DNA of 64,000 nt, taken from Cercospora beticola. Its lineage: Eukaryota > Ascomycota > Dothideomycetes > Mycosphaerellales > Mycosphaerellaceae. The notes under the pieces were generated by a model. It saw only the letters and a program-made list of their open reading frames with translations, was not told the origin of the DNA and did no database searches. The position numbers were made by a program, and so were the translations under genes. The stretch lies in the NCBI RefSeq assembly GCF_033473495.1, contig NC_088941.1:558001-622000 (forward strand), read 5' to 3'. Positions 36,568 through 46,710 of this stretch are shown here, piece after piece. Within the stretch, counting starts at the first letter, position 1. The number at the start of each line of letters is the position of its first letter.

Positions 36568-37609
36568 TTGAACAACGTTTGAAGTTGCAGATGTAACGAG
36601 TTGACGATTGTGGTATCTTGTTGAATTTGTTGTGTTGTTTCTGAATTGTGAGATGTCCACTTTGAAGACTCTACCTCAAGCATTATATACATGCCTCTTG
36701 CCTTATCACTGCCAGTTTAGTGATTCTATACGATCGTACAGCGTTGTCTTCCTGAGCCACAAACGTCCTACGCGTCTGCAATCCAGGCAGTATCACCTGT
36801 TCTCGCCAATTGCCAAGTCGTCTTGTCAGGCTCATTGCTTGTAGACCTGTAGTAAAGATGCCAGCAAGGTGCGAGGACACTTCGATCTCGTAGCGTTGGC
36901 ATTTCCGTCCAGGAATACATGAGTGAGGAGAATGTCTGCTTAGCCCGTCAACGTCTGTTCACAGCCACTGGCCAGCAGATGTACCAAGGCTGAACATGAC
37001 GAAGCCTAGGCTTTGATGTTTCATGCTCGAGAGCAGCTGGATGCTTATGGTAGAGCTGGAGTATGGCTGATACTTGCATCGTGTTTCAAAATATGCATGT
37101 CAGCATGAAGATGTGGAGTAGTCGAATGCCAAGATGTTTGATGCCTCTGAGCCACAGCTGAGGTTGTAAGGCGTGTGCGTACACCGTGCACGTGCGACTT
37201 CTGCTTTCTGTAACTTACGTACAGAGAGCCAGCCAGCCATCCTTGTCCGAGCTCCCACGACACCTGTCGGCAGCGAGCAGATCGGGATCTCGGCACCAAT
37301 TGAGCGATCCGACCGATTGATATTTGCAAAATATTTGCCGGAAACTGATAGTAAGAGGCCGATCGATGCCTTCGTTGGCAGATTGTAAAGTTGTCGCTGT
37401 GCTAGTGAAGTAAGCCGCTCACCAGGTCTCGAGAATCGCTCAGAGCCCAGGCCCAAAAGCTATGCCCAAAGCCAAGCCACACCAAGACCAGCGCTAAAGT
37501 CGCAAGCCTGCTGTTCACAAGTGACGATAGAGCTTGTCGGGTCTCAAGAAAGTCGAGGTCCTTGCAGAGCTGAGTCCATGACACTGCGGTCTCGGCCACT
37601 ACGTACGCC
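36568..37609. other. intergenic stretch with promoter of the third surface-protein gene
   Basis: Besides the TATA box at 36683-36689, no feature is recognised. Frames on the minus strand around 37100-37450 are unsupported. Confidence 0.45.
36683..36689 (-). promoter_or_regulatory. TATA box (TATATAA)
   Basis: On the minus strand this reads TATATAA, 116 bp before the ATG at 36567. Position and sequence parallel the promoters of the two neighbouring surface-protein genes. Confidence 0.6.
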
Positions 37610-39578
37610 TTACTTGGCACTAAACCTGCTCCGGGCACGAAGTCTTGCCCCGAAGAAGTACAGGGCGAAGACACCAGCAATACACCCAGCAGTGAGACCG
37701 CCGAGGAGACTTGTACCCGGCCCGATGTTCAAATTGAGGTACATTGGGCGCGAAAATAGCACTGCTGCGAACGCAAGCGTCGATCGAGCAAAGTCGTTAC
37801 CGGCGAAGAGCGATGCTGCGTATTGCGGGTAGACCCTGTTATGAGATTAGTAAATAGGAATATCGATGTTCGCGAAGAGGGACTTACAGAGGAAGGTATA
37901 CGAAAATGCATTGCATGATCACAAAGATACCCATTGTGAAAATCATGATACCAATCACACTGACAATCCAGTGTATATCTGGATCGGAGGTCCAACCAAA
38001 GATGAAGAGCCCGATGGGACACAAGAACGAAGCGAACAGAGCTGGGATCAAACGTCGTTCAGGCGCACCCAAGCCGAATTTGCGAATCTCCGGCTCCAAT
38101 ATGTAGTAAAGGTACGCGTAGAATGCTGCAATGGCCAGTATGAAGCCGACGGTGATGGAGAGGAATGTCAATCCAAGCTCGCCGAGATTGAAGCCGTACA
38201 TCGCAATGTATACCAGAGGAAACGCCTCAAAGAAGGAATAATAGATGCCATAGCACAACGCCACGTAGACTGCCGTGAAAGCGATTGCAGGATCCATGAC
38301 CATAAGTTGTAGTGGCCTGACCAGAGCTTCGAAAGCGATATCCCTTGGTTTCGAGTTTGCTTGATCGATTTCAGACTGAGCTTTCAATCTTGAATCTCCT
38401 GTGAGTTTTCTCAACCTCTGTGCTCGCCGCAGCAAGAGATTGGCAGTAGATGTTTCGGGCAGGAAGAAGAGCATGCCAATAAATACAGGCCCGCTGAGCC
38501 AAAGCATCTCCCAAAGAGACCATCGCCAGTCCTCAGCTGCTACTGAGAATCCTGAGATGAGTGGTCCCAGCGCTGGGCCGCAAGCGGCAGCAAATGCCCA
38601 AATGCAAAGCACATAAGGCAGCTTGATCAGACTGTACATATCCTGCAGACTCGCCCCACCAGTGGCAAGGCAGGGGGATCCAAAGAAGCCTTGCAGGAAA
38701 CGAAGCACGAGAAGTCCGGCAAAGTTTTGCACAAGAGCTGCAGGCACGCACAGAATGACAAAGATTGCCATTGTGATCATGTATGGTGGATTTCTGCCAA
38801 TGCTCGGTATTTCGCTCAAGGGAGAGAAGAGTAATGGCCCGATGCCGTAAGCTAGCGTGTACAGCGCAAGAGTCAAGCTGGCGGCTGTTGGCCCAACGTG
38901 AAACTCTTCCATGATGCCTTCGGTTGAGGAGGTGATGATCGAAGATCCCATGTATACAGCCATGGTGTAAATGTATATCATAGATGAAGCGACGAGCTTC
39001 CTGCCACTTGACCAGTTCTGGGGGTTCTCTGGATCCCCTTCAGTGTACCAGTCTACCAGGATATCTCCGTTGCTTGTTCGCTGTGGCAGTATCGCGCGAC
39101 TGGGCTCTTTCGCGATGGTGGATGCAGTGAAGGCAGCTTCGAGTTCTGCTTGTGTACGGATCTGCTGCAGGGTGGCGCGCGTGCCAACTCGCTCCATATG
39201 ACTCTTTGTCGTTTCCAGCTTCTCCAAGTCCTCGGTAGTCAAGGCATGCTCGAGATCTGATCGAGCTGTCGGCATAGATTGCAGAGTCGGACGATCAATG
39301 CCCGAAATCCTGGGGGATTCATCTTGGGCGCCTTCCTCTATGGGTTCCAGGTCTTTCTTCTCGATGTCCGTTGCGTCGATGGCGCGATCTGGATCCGCCG
39401 ATTGACTGTTCCAGGTGCGCGAAACAGACTCAGGATGAGACTTCTCTGCAAGGTCGTCTCGGCCGGTATAGCTTGCTGGGCAACGGAAGCCGGGCTTCTC
39501 CTCGGGATACTGCAATACTCGATTGTGGGTGAGCCAGCGCACCAACTGGCCAATGGGCGCATCTCGAATCAAGTCCAT
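37610..39578 (-). CDS. MFS transporter, DHA1 (multidrug/H+ antiporter) type
   Basis: This is a 12-TM proton-coupled exporter of the fungal DHA1 family. Exons are 39578-37888 and 37835-37610 (52-bp intron), 638 residues. The start MDLIRDAPIGQLVRWLTHN with the nearby YPEEKPGF is typical of this subgroup; a longer frame to 39794 has only a GTG start. About 230 cytosolic residues precede DPENPQNWSSGRKL and TM1. The A-like motif is FSPLSEIPSIGRNPPYM. The TM4 region is LRFLQGFFGSPCLATGGASLQDM, and WRWSLWEMLW follows TM6. The second half contains FEAFPLVYIAMYGFN and GAPERRLIPALF. The C-terminal exon adds MYLNLNIGPGTSLLGGLTAG and a basic tail. Relatives include toxin and drug exporters of plant-associated fungi. 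Substrate cannot be inferred. Confidence 0.93.
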
Positions 39579-40197
39579 TCCGGCAACGTCACTCTCGATC
39601 TGCTGAGTCCAGGGCGGAACTTGTAGGCGATTCTGACTTCTGGCCTGTTTGCAGTGATCATCGAACGCGATGAGAGTAGGCGCGAGCAGTATTTCAATGG
39701 TGCTACCGACGGAGCCTATAGGATACAGCCGGACATTACCTGTATGCTTGTCTAAGCTTCGCACCAGACAGAGCTTGGGCTTCGGTTGCCGCACATTATC
39801 AGGCGAAAAGGCGCCATCTTCGAATTGAGAAGGGACTGCTTTCCGGTCTCACCAATCATGCCCATGCAGAAGCAGGGTCTGCGGGAGGTGACTGCTCTCC
39901 AAACGTACTTTGTCAGCATGATGCGTTCGACAATCAAGTCATTCAGATTGCTGTCTCCAGCATAGACCTCAGCTCCAGCGAAGCTAGAATCCTGAAAATT
40001 GATGACACGGAGAGGCGTAGAGACATCATGACAAACCATCGCTTTGCGAACGTAGTCTATCGGCCACAGTTCTGCTCCGTGTCAAGATACTCTGCTCGGT
40101 ATATGCCGCTGGGTTTGTGCGATTGCTAATGCGTGGCGAAGAATCCTGGCTTGTGGCTGCAGGATGAGATGGTTTGTCAGCTAGCTTGACTTGCTGA
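39579..40197. other. intergenic stretch, no supported gene
   Basis: This lies between the DHA1 transporter start and the S9 peptidase stop, both on the minus strand. A 95-residue minus-strand frame at 39752-40039 shows no domain. Confidence 0.45.
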
Positions 40198-42344
40198 CTA
40201 TGCAGCCGGACCAATATGCAGCTCACACCATCGCACGAGTCTCTCCGCCATATCAATCCAGAACTTCTGCTCTATCAGCAAGTGGGGTTGTCGCGGATAA
40301 ACAACGAACTCAAAGGGCAGACCATAATGGCTCAGAGCCCTGCGCATGCCCACTCCTTGCTCGATCGGGCAACGCTCGTCTTTTTCACTCTGCATAATGA
40401 GCATTGGAGGGAGAATCATGGCCTTTTCTGTTTTGGATCTTCGCATTGCTTCGCCCATTTCCCAGATAGCACTGGCTTGTCGGTTCCGCGTATCACTTTT
40501 CGACAGCGTCCATGGCGATCCAGCAATATCTAATTCCGTCTCAATCGATGCACCGAGATCAGAAGTCAGAGACATAGTGTCTGCGTCTGTAATGCCATTC
40601 AGTGGAACAGCTGCGCGAAACTTCCAAGGGAACAATGATCCGTTTCGGGTGGCACAGAGGTTCGTGAGAAACCCGCCTTGTGAAATGCCGCCTACCAGCA
40701 GGCGGTCCTGGTCGGCGTACTTGAGGTTGATAGCATGATTCGTAATTGTTACGACATCCTCCCAATCGTATCGTCCTACACCTTTCAGGCTGTAAGAGGC
40801 GAACTTCTCCCCCTTCCCAGTACTTCCTCGATAGTTCGTGAGCAGGACCGAATAGCCATGGTGCAATAAGAAAGGCGTCCAGTAGAACAAGTACGTGTCG
40901 AACTCGTTGGAGTTGCGCATCGCTGGACCTCCATGAATCAAGATCACGGTACGCTGAGGAGCTGCTGGTAAGCTCCGGCTTGGTGTCAAGAAGACGCCAT
41001 CCAGATCAACCTCCTTGTCCAACGATGAGCATGAAAATGGGTTGTAGGAGCCGAAACTGCGGTCTCTGAACGATCTTCCGTGATTTGACAAGCATATCAT
41101 CTCACTGTTTGCTGACGAAGTCGAGTATACTTCGTTAGGTGTATTGACGTCCGAAGTAGCGATGGCGAGAATCAGCTCCTCGCCATCATCTCTGAAGCCG
41201 GCATCAAAAGCCTTGATACACTTCGCTTGGCTGTGCAAGACCCGGCCTGGCAGCATAACGAGTACATCGTGCAAGCCTCGTTCTGCGTGTCCAATTAGGG
41301 CGCCGCCGGCGCTGGCAACCTGCTTTGCATCGTCCTCGATACCGAAAGCGACTCTTGAAAGTTCTGCGCCTGCTCGCGCTGGAAAAGAATATACCGCGGT
41401 TCCGCCGCAGGTCTTGTCAAGAGGAACGCCGCCGATGAAGTACAACTTGTCGTCCGAGCCCCAAATGACCTTCAATACAGCTGTTGGCAGATCAAGGATA
41501 GACTGAGTTCAGTCAGTATATTTAGAGCAAACCCAACGGCAATCTTGAAAGGGATCGTATCGAACAACGCGAACATGCCCTTAAAGGAGATTATGGGGCC
41601 TACCTCAGCGGACCAACAATCGTCTGACCACAGCTTGATTAGGCTTACTTGCGAGCCTGTCAGGAAAGGTTCCTCGATATGCGATGTTCTCGTGTGCACG
41701 ACGGCCAGCGAGAGACTGTCGTGGCCCCAGCTGAGTGCGGTTACATGATCGTTGAACTTGTGCCCGTGTGCATCTTCACCAGCGTGGCGAAAAGTCTCCT
41801 TGGTCTCGATATTCACCACGTTCAGGTGTGCATTGGCCCACTCTTGTCCCCAAACCTGCCAGTCTTCGCCGCTTTCCTTGCGAGCTTTGTGCTCTGAGGT
41901 TTCAGCATCGGCACAGAGATACGCAATGCTTTTGCCATCTGGTGAGAATTCAAAGGCGGCGATCTGCCGTTCGTTGTGCACGTCCGTAATGGCGTAAGGC
42001 TCACCATAAGGAACACCATCCCGCAGATTCCAGAGGTAGATGGCCCATTGCTCGCCAGCTTTTGCTCTGTCAGATACAAAGGCGATGCTATGGCTTTCGG
42101 GATGCCAGCGAGGAAGGTGGTCGTTGAATTCGCCAGAGGCGATTTGCCGAGAGGAGTCCGCTATACCCGCGTCCGCAAGCCAGAGCGTCGACACTACATG
42201 CTTTCCTTTCTTGTGTCCATTTTGAAGAGTAGTGCTGTAGAGGACTTGTCTAGCGTTCGGAGAGACCTGTAGGACTGATGGCACCTGAAGACTGCACAGA
42301 TCCTCAATCAGCTTCCGCGACTCTGGCTGAGATGTTTCGGACAT
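40198..42344 (-). CDS. S9 prolyl oligopeptidase-family serine peptidase (acylaminoacyl-peptidase/DPP-like)
   Basis: This is a cytosolic-type S9C peptidase with an N-terminal beta-propeller and a C-terminal alpha/beta hydrolase. Exon 1 (42344-41604) begins MSETSQPESRKLIEDLCSLQ and includes propeller blades such as RWHPESHSIAFVSDRAKAGE and FEFSPDGKSIAYL. Exon 2 is taken from 41469 to 40198 (VIWGSDDKLYFIGG), which keeps the frame and gives 670 residues. The intron is 134 bp, donor GTAGGC, acceptor TTGAAG. The donor and acceptor choice is the least certain part. The catalytic triad is complete: Ser in GGISQGGFLTN (about 510), Asp in SEKDERCP (about 611) and His in RQPHLL (about 643). The oxyanion HGGP motif is present. 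No signal peptide is seen. Confidence 0.87.
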
Positions 42345-43434
42345 TGTGGAACAAGCACTGCAACCGATTACTGGCCAGCTAGAATTGCAAAAGTCATCCA
42401 GACCATGTGAAGAAAATCTCAAGTCGGGATTTCATAGCTCAAGATCTCTAGGCCCCAGCAATACGCGATTAGGAAGGTGGCACTGGTTCGGGTCGCGCGG
42501 AAGGCATCGCATTGTGAGTGGCAGAGTCGTGTCGGAGATTCAGGCGGCAATCGAAGATAGTCAGGAAACATAATGTCGTCGATACGCGCTGCTCAGTCGC
42601 GTTCGTGGGTCGCGAACGCGTTGTACGTGATGTGTCCGTGAAGAGATGAACAGACATGAACGTGAACGCGAGGTGCGAGGTGGAGCTCGCGCTCGGCAGT
42701 TCCGACAACTTCACCCGTTCCGGCAGCACAACTTCCCATCCAACACTCCACTTCGCCATCAATCCGGCATGATTTGTGCACTTCACCATCTCCTTCCGAC
42801 TGCTTGTGACTCATTTCAAGTCGCTATTGTTCTCTCTGCTGAGATGGGTCAACACAAGGGACGCTGGCCCAAATACCCAACCATTTCACATTGATTCGCC
42901 CACGGCCCCAGCAACCACTTTAGTCTCTGCCAGGAGCGCTGACATAGAGTTTCACGAGGACGCGTCAAGTGCTGTGAACTCGCGTCAACCAGATACTTGA
43001 CGTGCTCTGGAGGAAGTTGCCCCACCAACGGTGAAGTGAGAGCGCCGATTGTTTTCGATGTGAGATGTGAAGCGGAAGGTAAGGAGCTGGTCGGTAGGCA
43101 TTGAATCCACGAATCAACAGACAATCCTGGAGACTCTGGAGTAGGCTCCTGGTCTGTCACAGCGGCGGCGTTGTCCCTCGTGAGGAACTGTTCTTTGCCC
43201 GTTCGTCTTCAGATCTGTTTTGGCTGCAAAGCCGCAAACGCACGTGCATTTAGGAACGAGTGCGCACAACGTTTCACAAGACTTCACTTGCTCACTTGGT
43301 GATAAGCCACGCTCGCTTATCTGACTTGAAAGTCTTTCTCGTCGGCTCTCCTCTCTGGCCTCAATACCACAACTTGACACAGCACACAGCCAAACCGCCT
43401 CCTCACCGGACAGACATTGCATTTGCCAACCACC
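42345..43434. promoter_or_regulatory. divergent intergenic stretch, S9 peptidase and HTH-like gene
   Basis: This 1.09-kb gene-free stretch lies between the start codons of the S9 peptidase (minus) and the first HTH-like protein (plus). It must hold both promoters. No motif or RNA gene was recognised. Confidence 0.4.
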
Positions 43435-44069
43435 ATGGGCAAGTCCACAGTCAATTGGGACAGTCAGGAGACCTGGCAGCGAGTCGTCGCCGCTATCATT
43501 GCCACTGGTGTCAAGGTTTGTTGCGACCAAGTCCTGCTTGATTATACGCTCGGCCCACTGACTACACAACAGATTGACTACAAGCAAGTCGCACTCCACT
43601 TTGGAACAACTTACGGTACTCCAGCCCCATCTGTACCAATGGCTATTTACTAAGGCTTTTTCCAGATACCATCGAGAACCGCTTCCGCAAGATCAAGAAG
43701 GAAGCCGCAGTCCTCAAGGCAGAAGTTGAGAGTGGTGAGCGAGGCGAGATAACACCTGCCCGCAAGTCCGCTGCTAGCAGCCCCAAGAAGACTCCACGCA
43801 ACACTCCGAGAAAGGATGCTCTTTCTAGTAAGTTGTCTATGCTCTCCACCTTGACCCCAACCTACGCTAATATTACGTGTTCTACAGATGTCACCAACGG
43901 ACGTATCGCTAAGACACCCACTCCGTCGGGCCGTAAGAATGGCATCAAACTGGAGGCAATCGAGGCAAGCTTCACCGACGCTCCGAGTGATTTCGATGAC
44001 GGCCTGGGCGGTTTCGGCCACCTCGTAGGCAACTTCGACGAGGATATCAACAGTGACTACTTGACTTAG
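43435..44069 (+). CDS. small HTH-like nuclear protein, tandem copy A
   Basis: Four exons are inferred: 43435-43515, 43573-43615, 43666-43827 and 43888-44069, with introns of 57, 50 and 60 bp, giving 155 residues. The spliced N-terminus reads VNWDSQETWQRVVAAIIATG, then VKIDYKQVALHFGTTYDTIE and NRFRKIKKEA. This is a three-helix Myb/HTH-like segment that I recognise from short uncharacterised ascomycete proteins. A basic Ser/Pro/Thr linker (PARKSAASSPKKTPRNTPRK, then AKTPTPSGRK) suggests a nuclear, DNA-associated protein. The C-terminus is acidic (FDDGLGGFGHLVGNFDED). The gene at 44922 is a diverged tandem homologue with the same order of segments. DNA binding is inferred, not shown. Confidence 0.8.
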
Positions 44070-44921
44070 TCGTCTGAAACGCTACCACACGGAATGAGAC
44101 ATGGGCAGGGTTGAGAATCCTCGACGACGAGAATGGCGAAAACGACTTGAGGTAGCACGTTAGGCACGCTACCATGATTGTACGCGATTGGCATAAGATA
44201 GTGAAACGAAGCAGGTCAAGAAGGACCTCGTTGGACGTGGAAGCACCCATTGGCATTGTCCCTAGTTGTCTGTGAACCTCCGTGCTCCAAGCCTAAACTT
44301 CCAGCTTTACACAAGATGCAGTATGTTTGGTCGAGCAACCTCAAGTTGAGCTTCCTGCGTTGTGACCTTTAGTGATACGCCGCTGCTGCCTGTGAGCCGT
44401 TGTAACTCAGGCAACAGAGACTTTGTCCTATCCAACTGATCCCCTTTCGTGATCCCTGCTGGTATGCCTGCACGCGCATATACTTCACATGGTTCGCGAA
44501 TTGCAATCGCGTCGCGCGTCAAAGGACGTGAAGATACGTGAAGCCAGATGAATGGGTTTCGGCGATCTAATGTGCCAGTGCCGCAACAGACAATCTAGTG
44601 CTGTGTTGTATTTCGAGTACCTTGCGCAGCTTGTCGAATGTCTTCACATGTGAAGCCGTTTTGGATCTACGGAGCGGCAGCGACGCATTAGCATCAGCTG
44701 CATTAGTCCCCTCACTTTCACGTGTGTTTTCCAGGCGACCTTCTTCGAACTTGCTCTTCCACTCACTGCTCAACTTGCAACTTTCACAACCTCGACCACA
44801 ACATCACAACCCCCAACAAAGAGCTTAGTATGTCTGCCTCTTGCTTCACAACCGATCCACGCCCTTGCTCCACCACAATACTGACTCTTCATTGCAGGCG
44901 CTCTTCGAGGACGACGACTCA
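44070..44921. other. intergenic stretch with leader intron of HTH copy B
   Basis: This stretch lies between the two tandem genes. GTATGT at 44828 and TTGCAG ending at 44897 can form a 70-bp intron in the 5' leader of copy B. Nothing else is recognised. Confidence 0.45.
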
Positions 44922-45649
44922 ATGGCGCCCAAGTGGACTCCCGAGCGGGACCAACACCTCTTGCTACTGATCATCGGGAGCATCAAGATCAACTTTCAGG
45001 AAGTTGCCGACAACTGGACTGCCACTTTCCGTACTTTCTGACAAAGATCATGTTGGCAAAACCCACTGACCGCTGCGTAGCGAATGAGTCCTTTCACCCA
45101 ACCAAGAAGGCTATCGAAGAGCATGTGGCCAAGCTGAAGCGCGACATGAAGATGCCTACTGTCAGTACCGGTACCGGCAGCGCCTTCTCAACTCCAAAGT
45201 CCGCCGTCAAGCGCACCCCAGCTAGCAAGCGTGTCTCTGCTATCAAGATGTCTGCCAGCGGAAAGAAGCGCAACTTCACTTCGATGTCCGATGAGGACGG
45301 GGACGATGATGAGGGACTCAACATGAGCACCCCTTTGCCCAAGCGCCAGATGACCAGCCGCCGCTCGAAGTCAGTCACTGGCAAGTACGCCGATCCGGGC
45401 AGTTCTGAGGACGAGGACGAGGACGTTGCAACGAAGGAGGAAGAGTCCGACGATGGCCTCGAAGCCGCCTTCGCTTCGGTCAAGGCTGCTACGACCGGTG
45501 CTTCTCCCGGAGGACTCAACGGCTCTGGTAATCACGAACCAAAGTCTCGCAATGACAGTGTCGTCGCCGCGCGTCGCAGCCCTTCGAAGAGCAAGCGTGT
45601 GTCTCTCGATGAGCAGTCGGACGTGAGCGAGTTTGATCCTTTGGCTTGA
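44922..45649 (+). CDS. HTH-like nuclear protein, tandem copy B
   Basis: Exons 44922-45030 and 45081-45649 (50-bp intron, phase 1) code for 225 residues. The N-terminus MAPKWTPERDQHLLLLIIGS plus IKINFQEVADNW parallels copy A. After the splice come FPNESFHPTKKAIEEHVAKL and a basic region, so the intron lies inside the HTH-like domain as in copy A. The remainder is disordered: Ser/Thr/Lys-rich (SAVKRTPASKRVSAIKMSAS), with acidic runs (DEDGDDDEG, SSEDEDEDV) and basic KKRN and RRSKS clusters that look like nuclear localisation signals. It ends LDEQSDVSEFDPLA. It is convergent with the gene ending at 45880. A chromatin or transcription role is inferred from composition only. Confidence 0.78.
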
Positions 45650-45879
45650 GTGCTCTCTTTTGTGCACTGAGAGGTTCACTTGCTCAATTGTACTGTGAGC
45701 CACTCCACGACCTAGAAGTGCAGCCAGGGCTCTTGCAATTGCTTTGGTGGAATCTCTGGAAAGGAACATTGCGAGCATGTTGGCTAGCTTTGGGGAAAGC
45801 TCGACCCTTAGAGGAAAGGCCAGCCAACACCAGAAGAAACTGTACAATAAAAGTAACGAGAAGATTGGGAACGTGCGCT

Positions 45880-46710
45880 TCACATTCGGAAGCTATTCAC
45901 CAATGCCCAATCGTCACCTAAGCAGTCTTTGTTCTCCAGTATCGTCTTTCTATTGGCTCCGTGAAATGCAACCTTGATCGCGGTCTTCGCAAGTCGTTGT
46001 ACAGCAATGCTAGGTATCACGGCTTCCGTAACCACATTCAGCATGCCCTCACTGTTCCCTTTCAGCACTCCACCAGGCCGCAGAGCAATAACCTCAAAGC
46101 ACTTATATTTCTGCCCAGCATTATGCTTCGCATTCACACTAGCATCCTGTCCATCACCCACATTAACTCCCTTCTCTTCTGCCCTCCCAGCAATATCAAA
46201 CAAAGCCTTCTCCGCAGCTCCTTTAATCTTCCGACTTTCACCATACATCCACAACCTCTTAAACTGATCCTGCTCCGCTCCCCACCCAGAAATGAACACA
46301 AACCGAAACGGAAACCTCTTATCCCCCACCGCAGGCTGTTTCTCCGGATATCCCACATACGGCTCCATGGTATACGCAACCCCATTGCTAAAAGCTTCCG
46401 CCGCAGCCGCAGGAAAATTCACGCCGACTTTCCGCGCTTCATCGATATTCTTGAATGCGGAGACGGGTCCTCCTAAGCTCCAAATACATGCTTCTACGCC
46501 TTCGTCTCTGAATCGCTGGAGGAGGGCGTCGGGGTAGGCTTCGAAGTCTTCGTGGAGGATTTGGGTGACTTTCTTGCTGGAGCTGAACTTTGGGTCTGGA
46601 TGCGGGCGGCGGGTGAGGAGGTAGACGTGGTTGATGTAGTTGTGTGCTATTAGTTGGGAGAGGATTTCGCTGCCGATGAAGCCTGTTGCGCCTGTGAGGA
46701 TGACTTTCAT
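45880..46710 (-). CDS. NAD(P)-binding atypical SDR/epimerase-like protein
   Basis: This intronless gene codes for 276 residues. The dinucleotide-binding loop MKVILTGATGFIGSEILSQL is the extended-SDR or epimerase GxxGxxG. FISGWGAEQDQFKRLWMYGE and SRKIKGAAEKALF sit where the catalytic Tyr-Lys region normally lies, but the usual YxxxK is not clean (YGESRKIK). This suggests an atypical SDR. The C-terminal region ALRPGGVLKGNSEG carries the RPG block of atypical SDRs. A redox or regulatory function cannot be decided. The protein is similar in type, though not closely in sequence, to the truncated gene at 1-313. Confidence 0.83.
   Translation of the reverse strand: MKVILTGATGFIGSEILSQLIAHNYINHVYLLTRRPHPDPKFSSSKKVTQILHEDFEAYPDALLQRFRDEGVEACIWSLGGPVSAFKNIDEARKVGVNFPAAAAEAFSNGVAYTMEPYVGYPEKQPAVGDKRFPFRFVFISGWGAEQDQFKRLWMYGESRKIKGAAEKALFDIAGRAEEKGVNVGDGQDASVNAKHNAGQKYKCFEVIALRPGGVLKGNSEGMLNVVTEAVIPSIAVQRLAKTAIKVAFHGANRKTILENKDCLGDDWALVNSFRM

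Noticed and set aside
39579..39794. N-terminal extension of the DHA1 transporter to 39794
   Set aside because: It starts with GTG, not ATG. The ATG at 39578 matches the family start.
45371..45883. 170-codon minus-strand frame with a hydrophobic start
   Set aside because: It is antisense to the second exon of HTH copy B, whose splice and composition are better supported.
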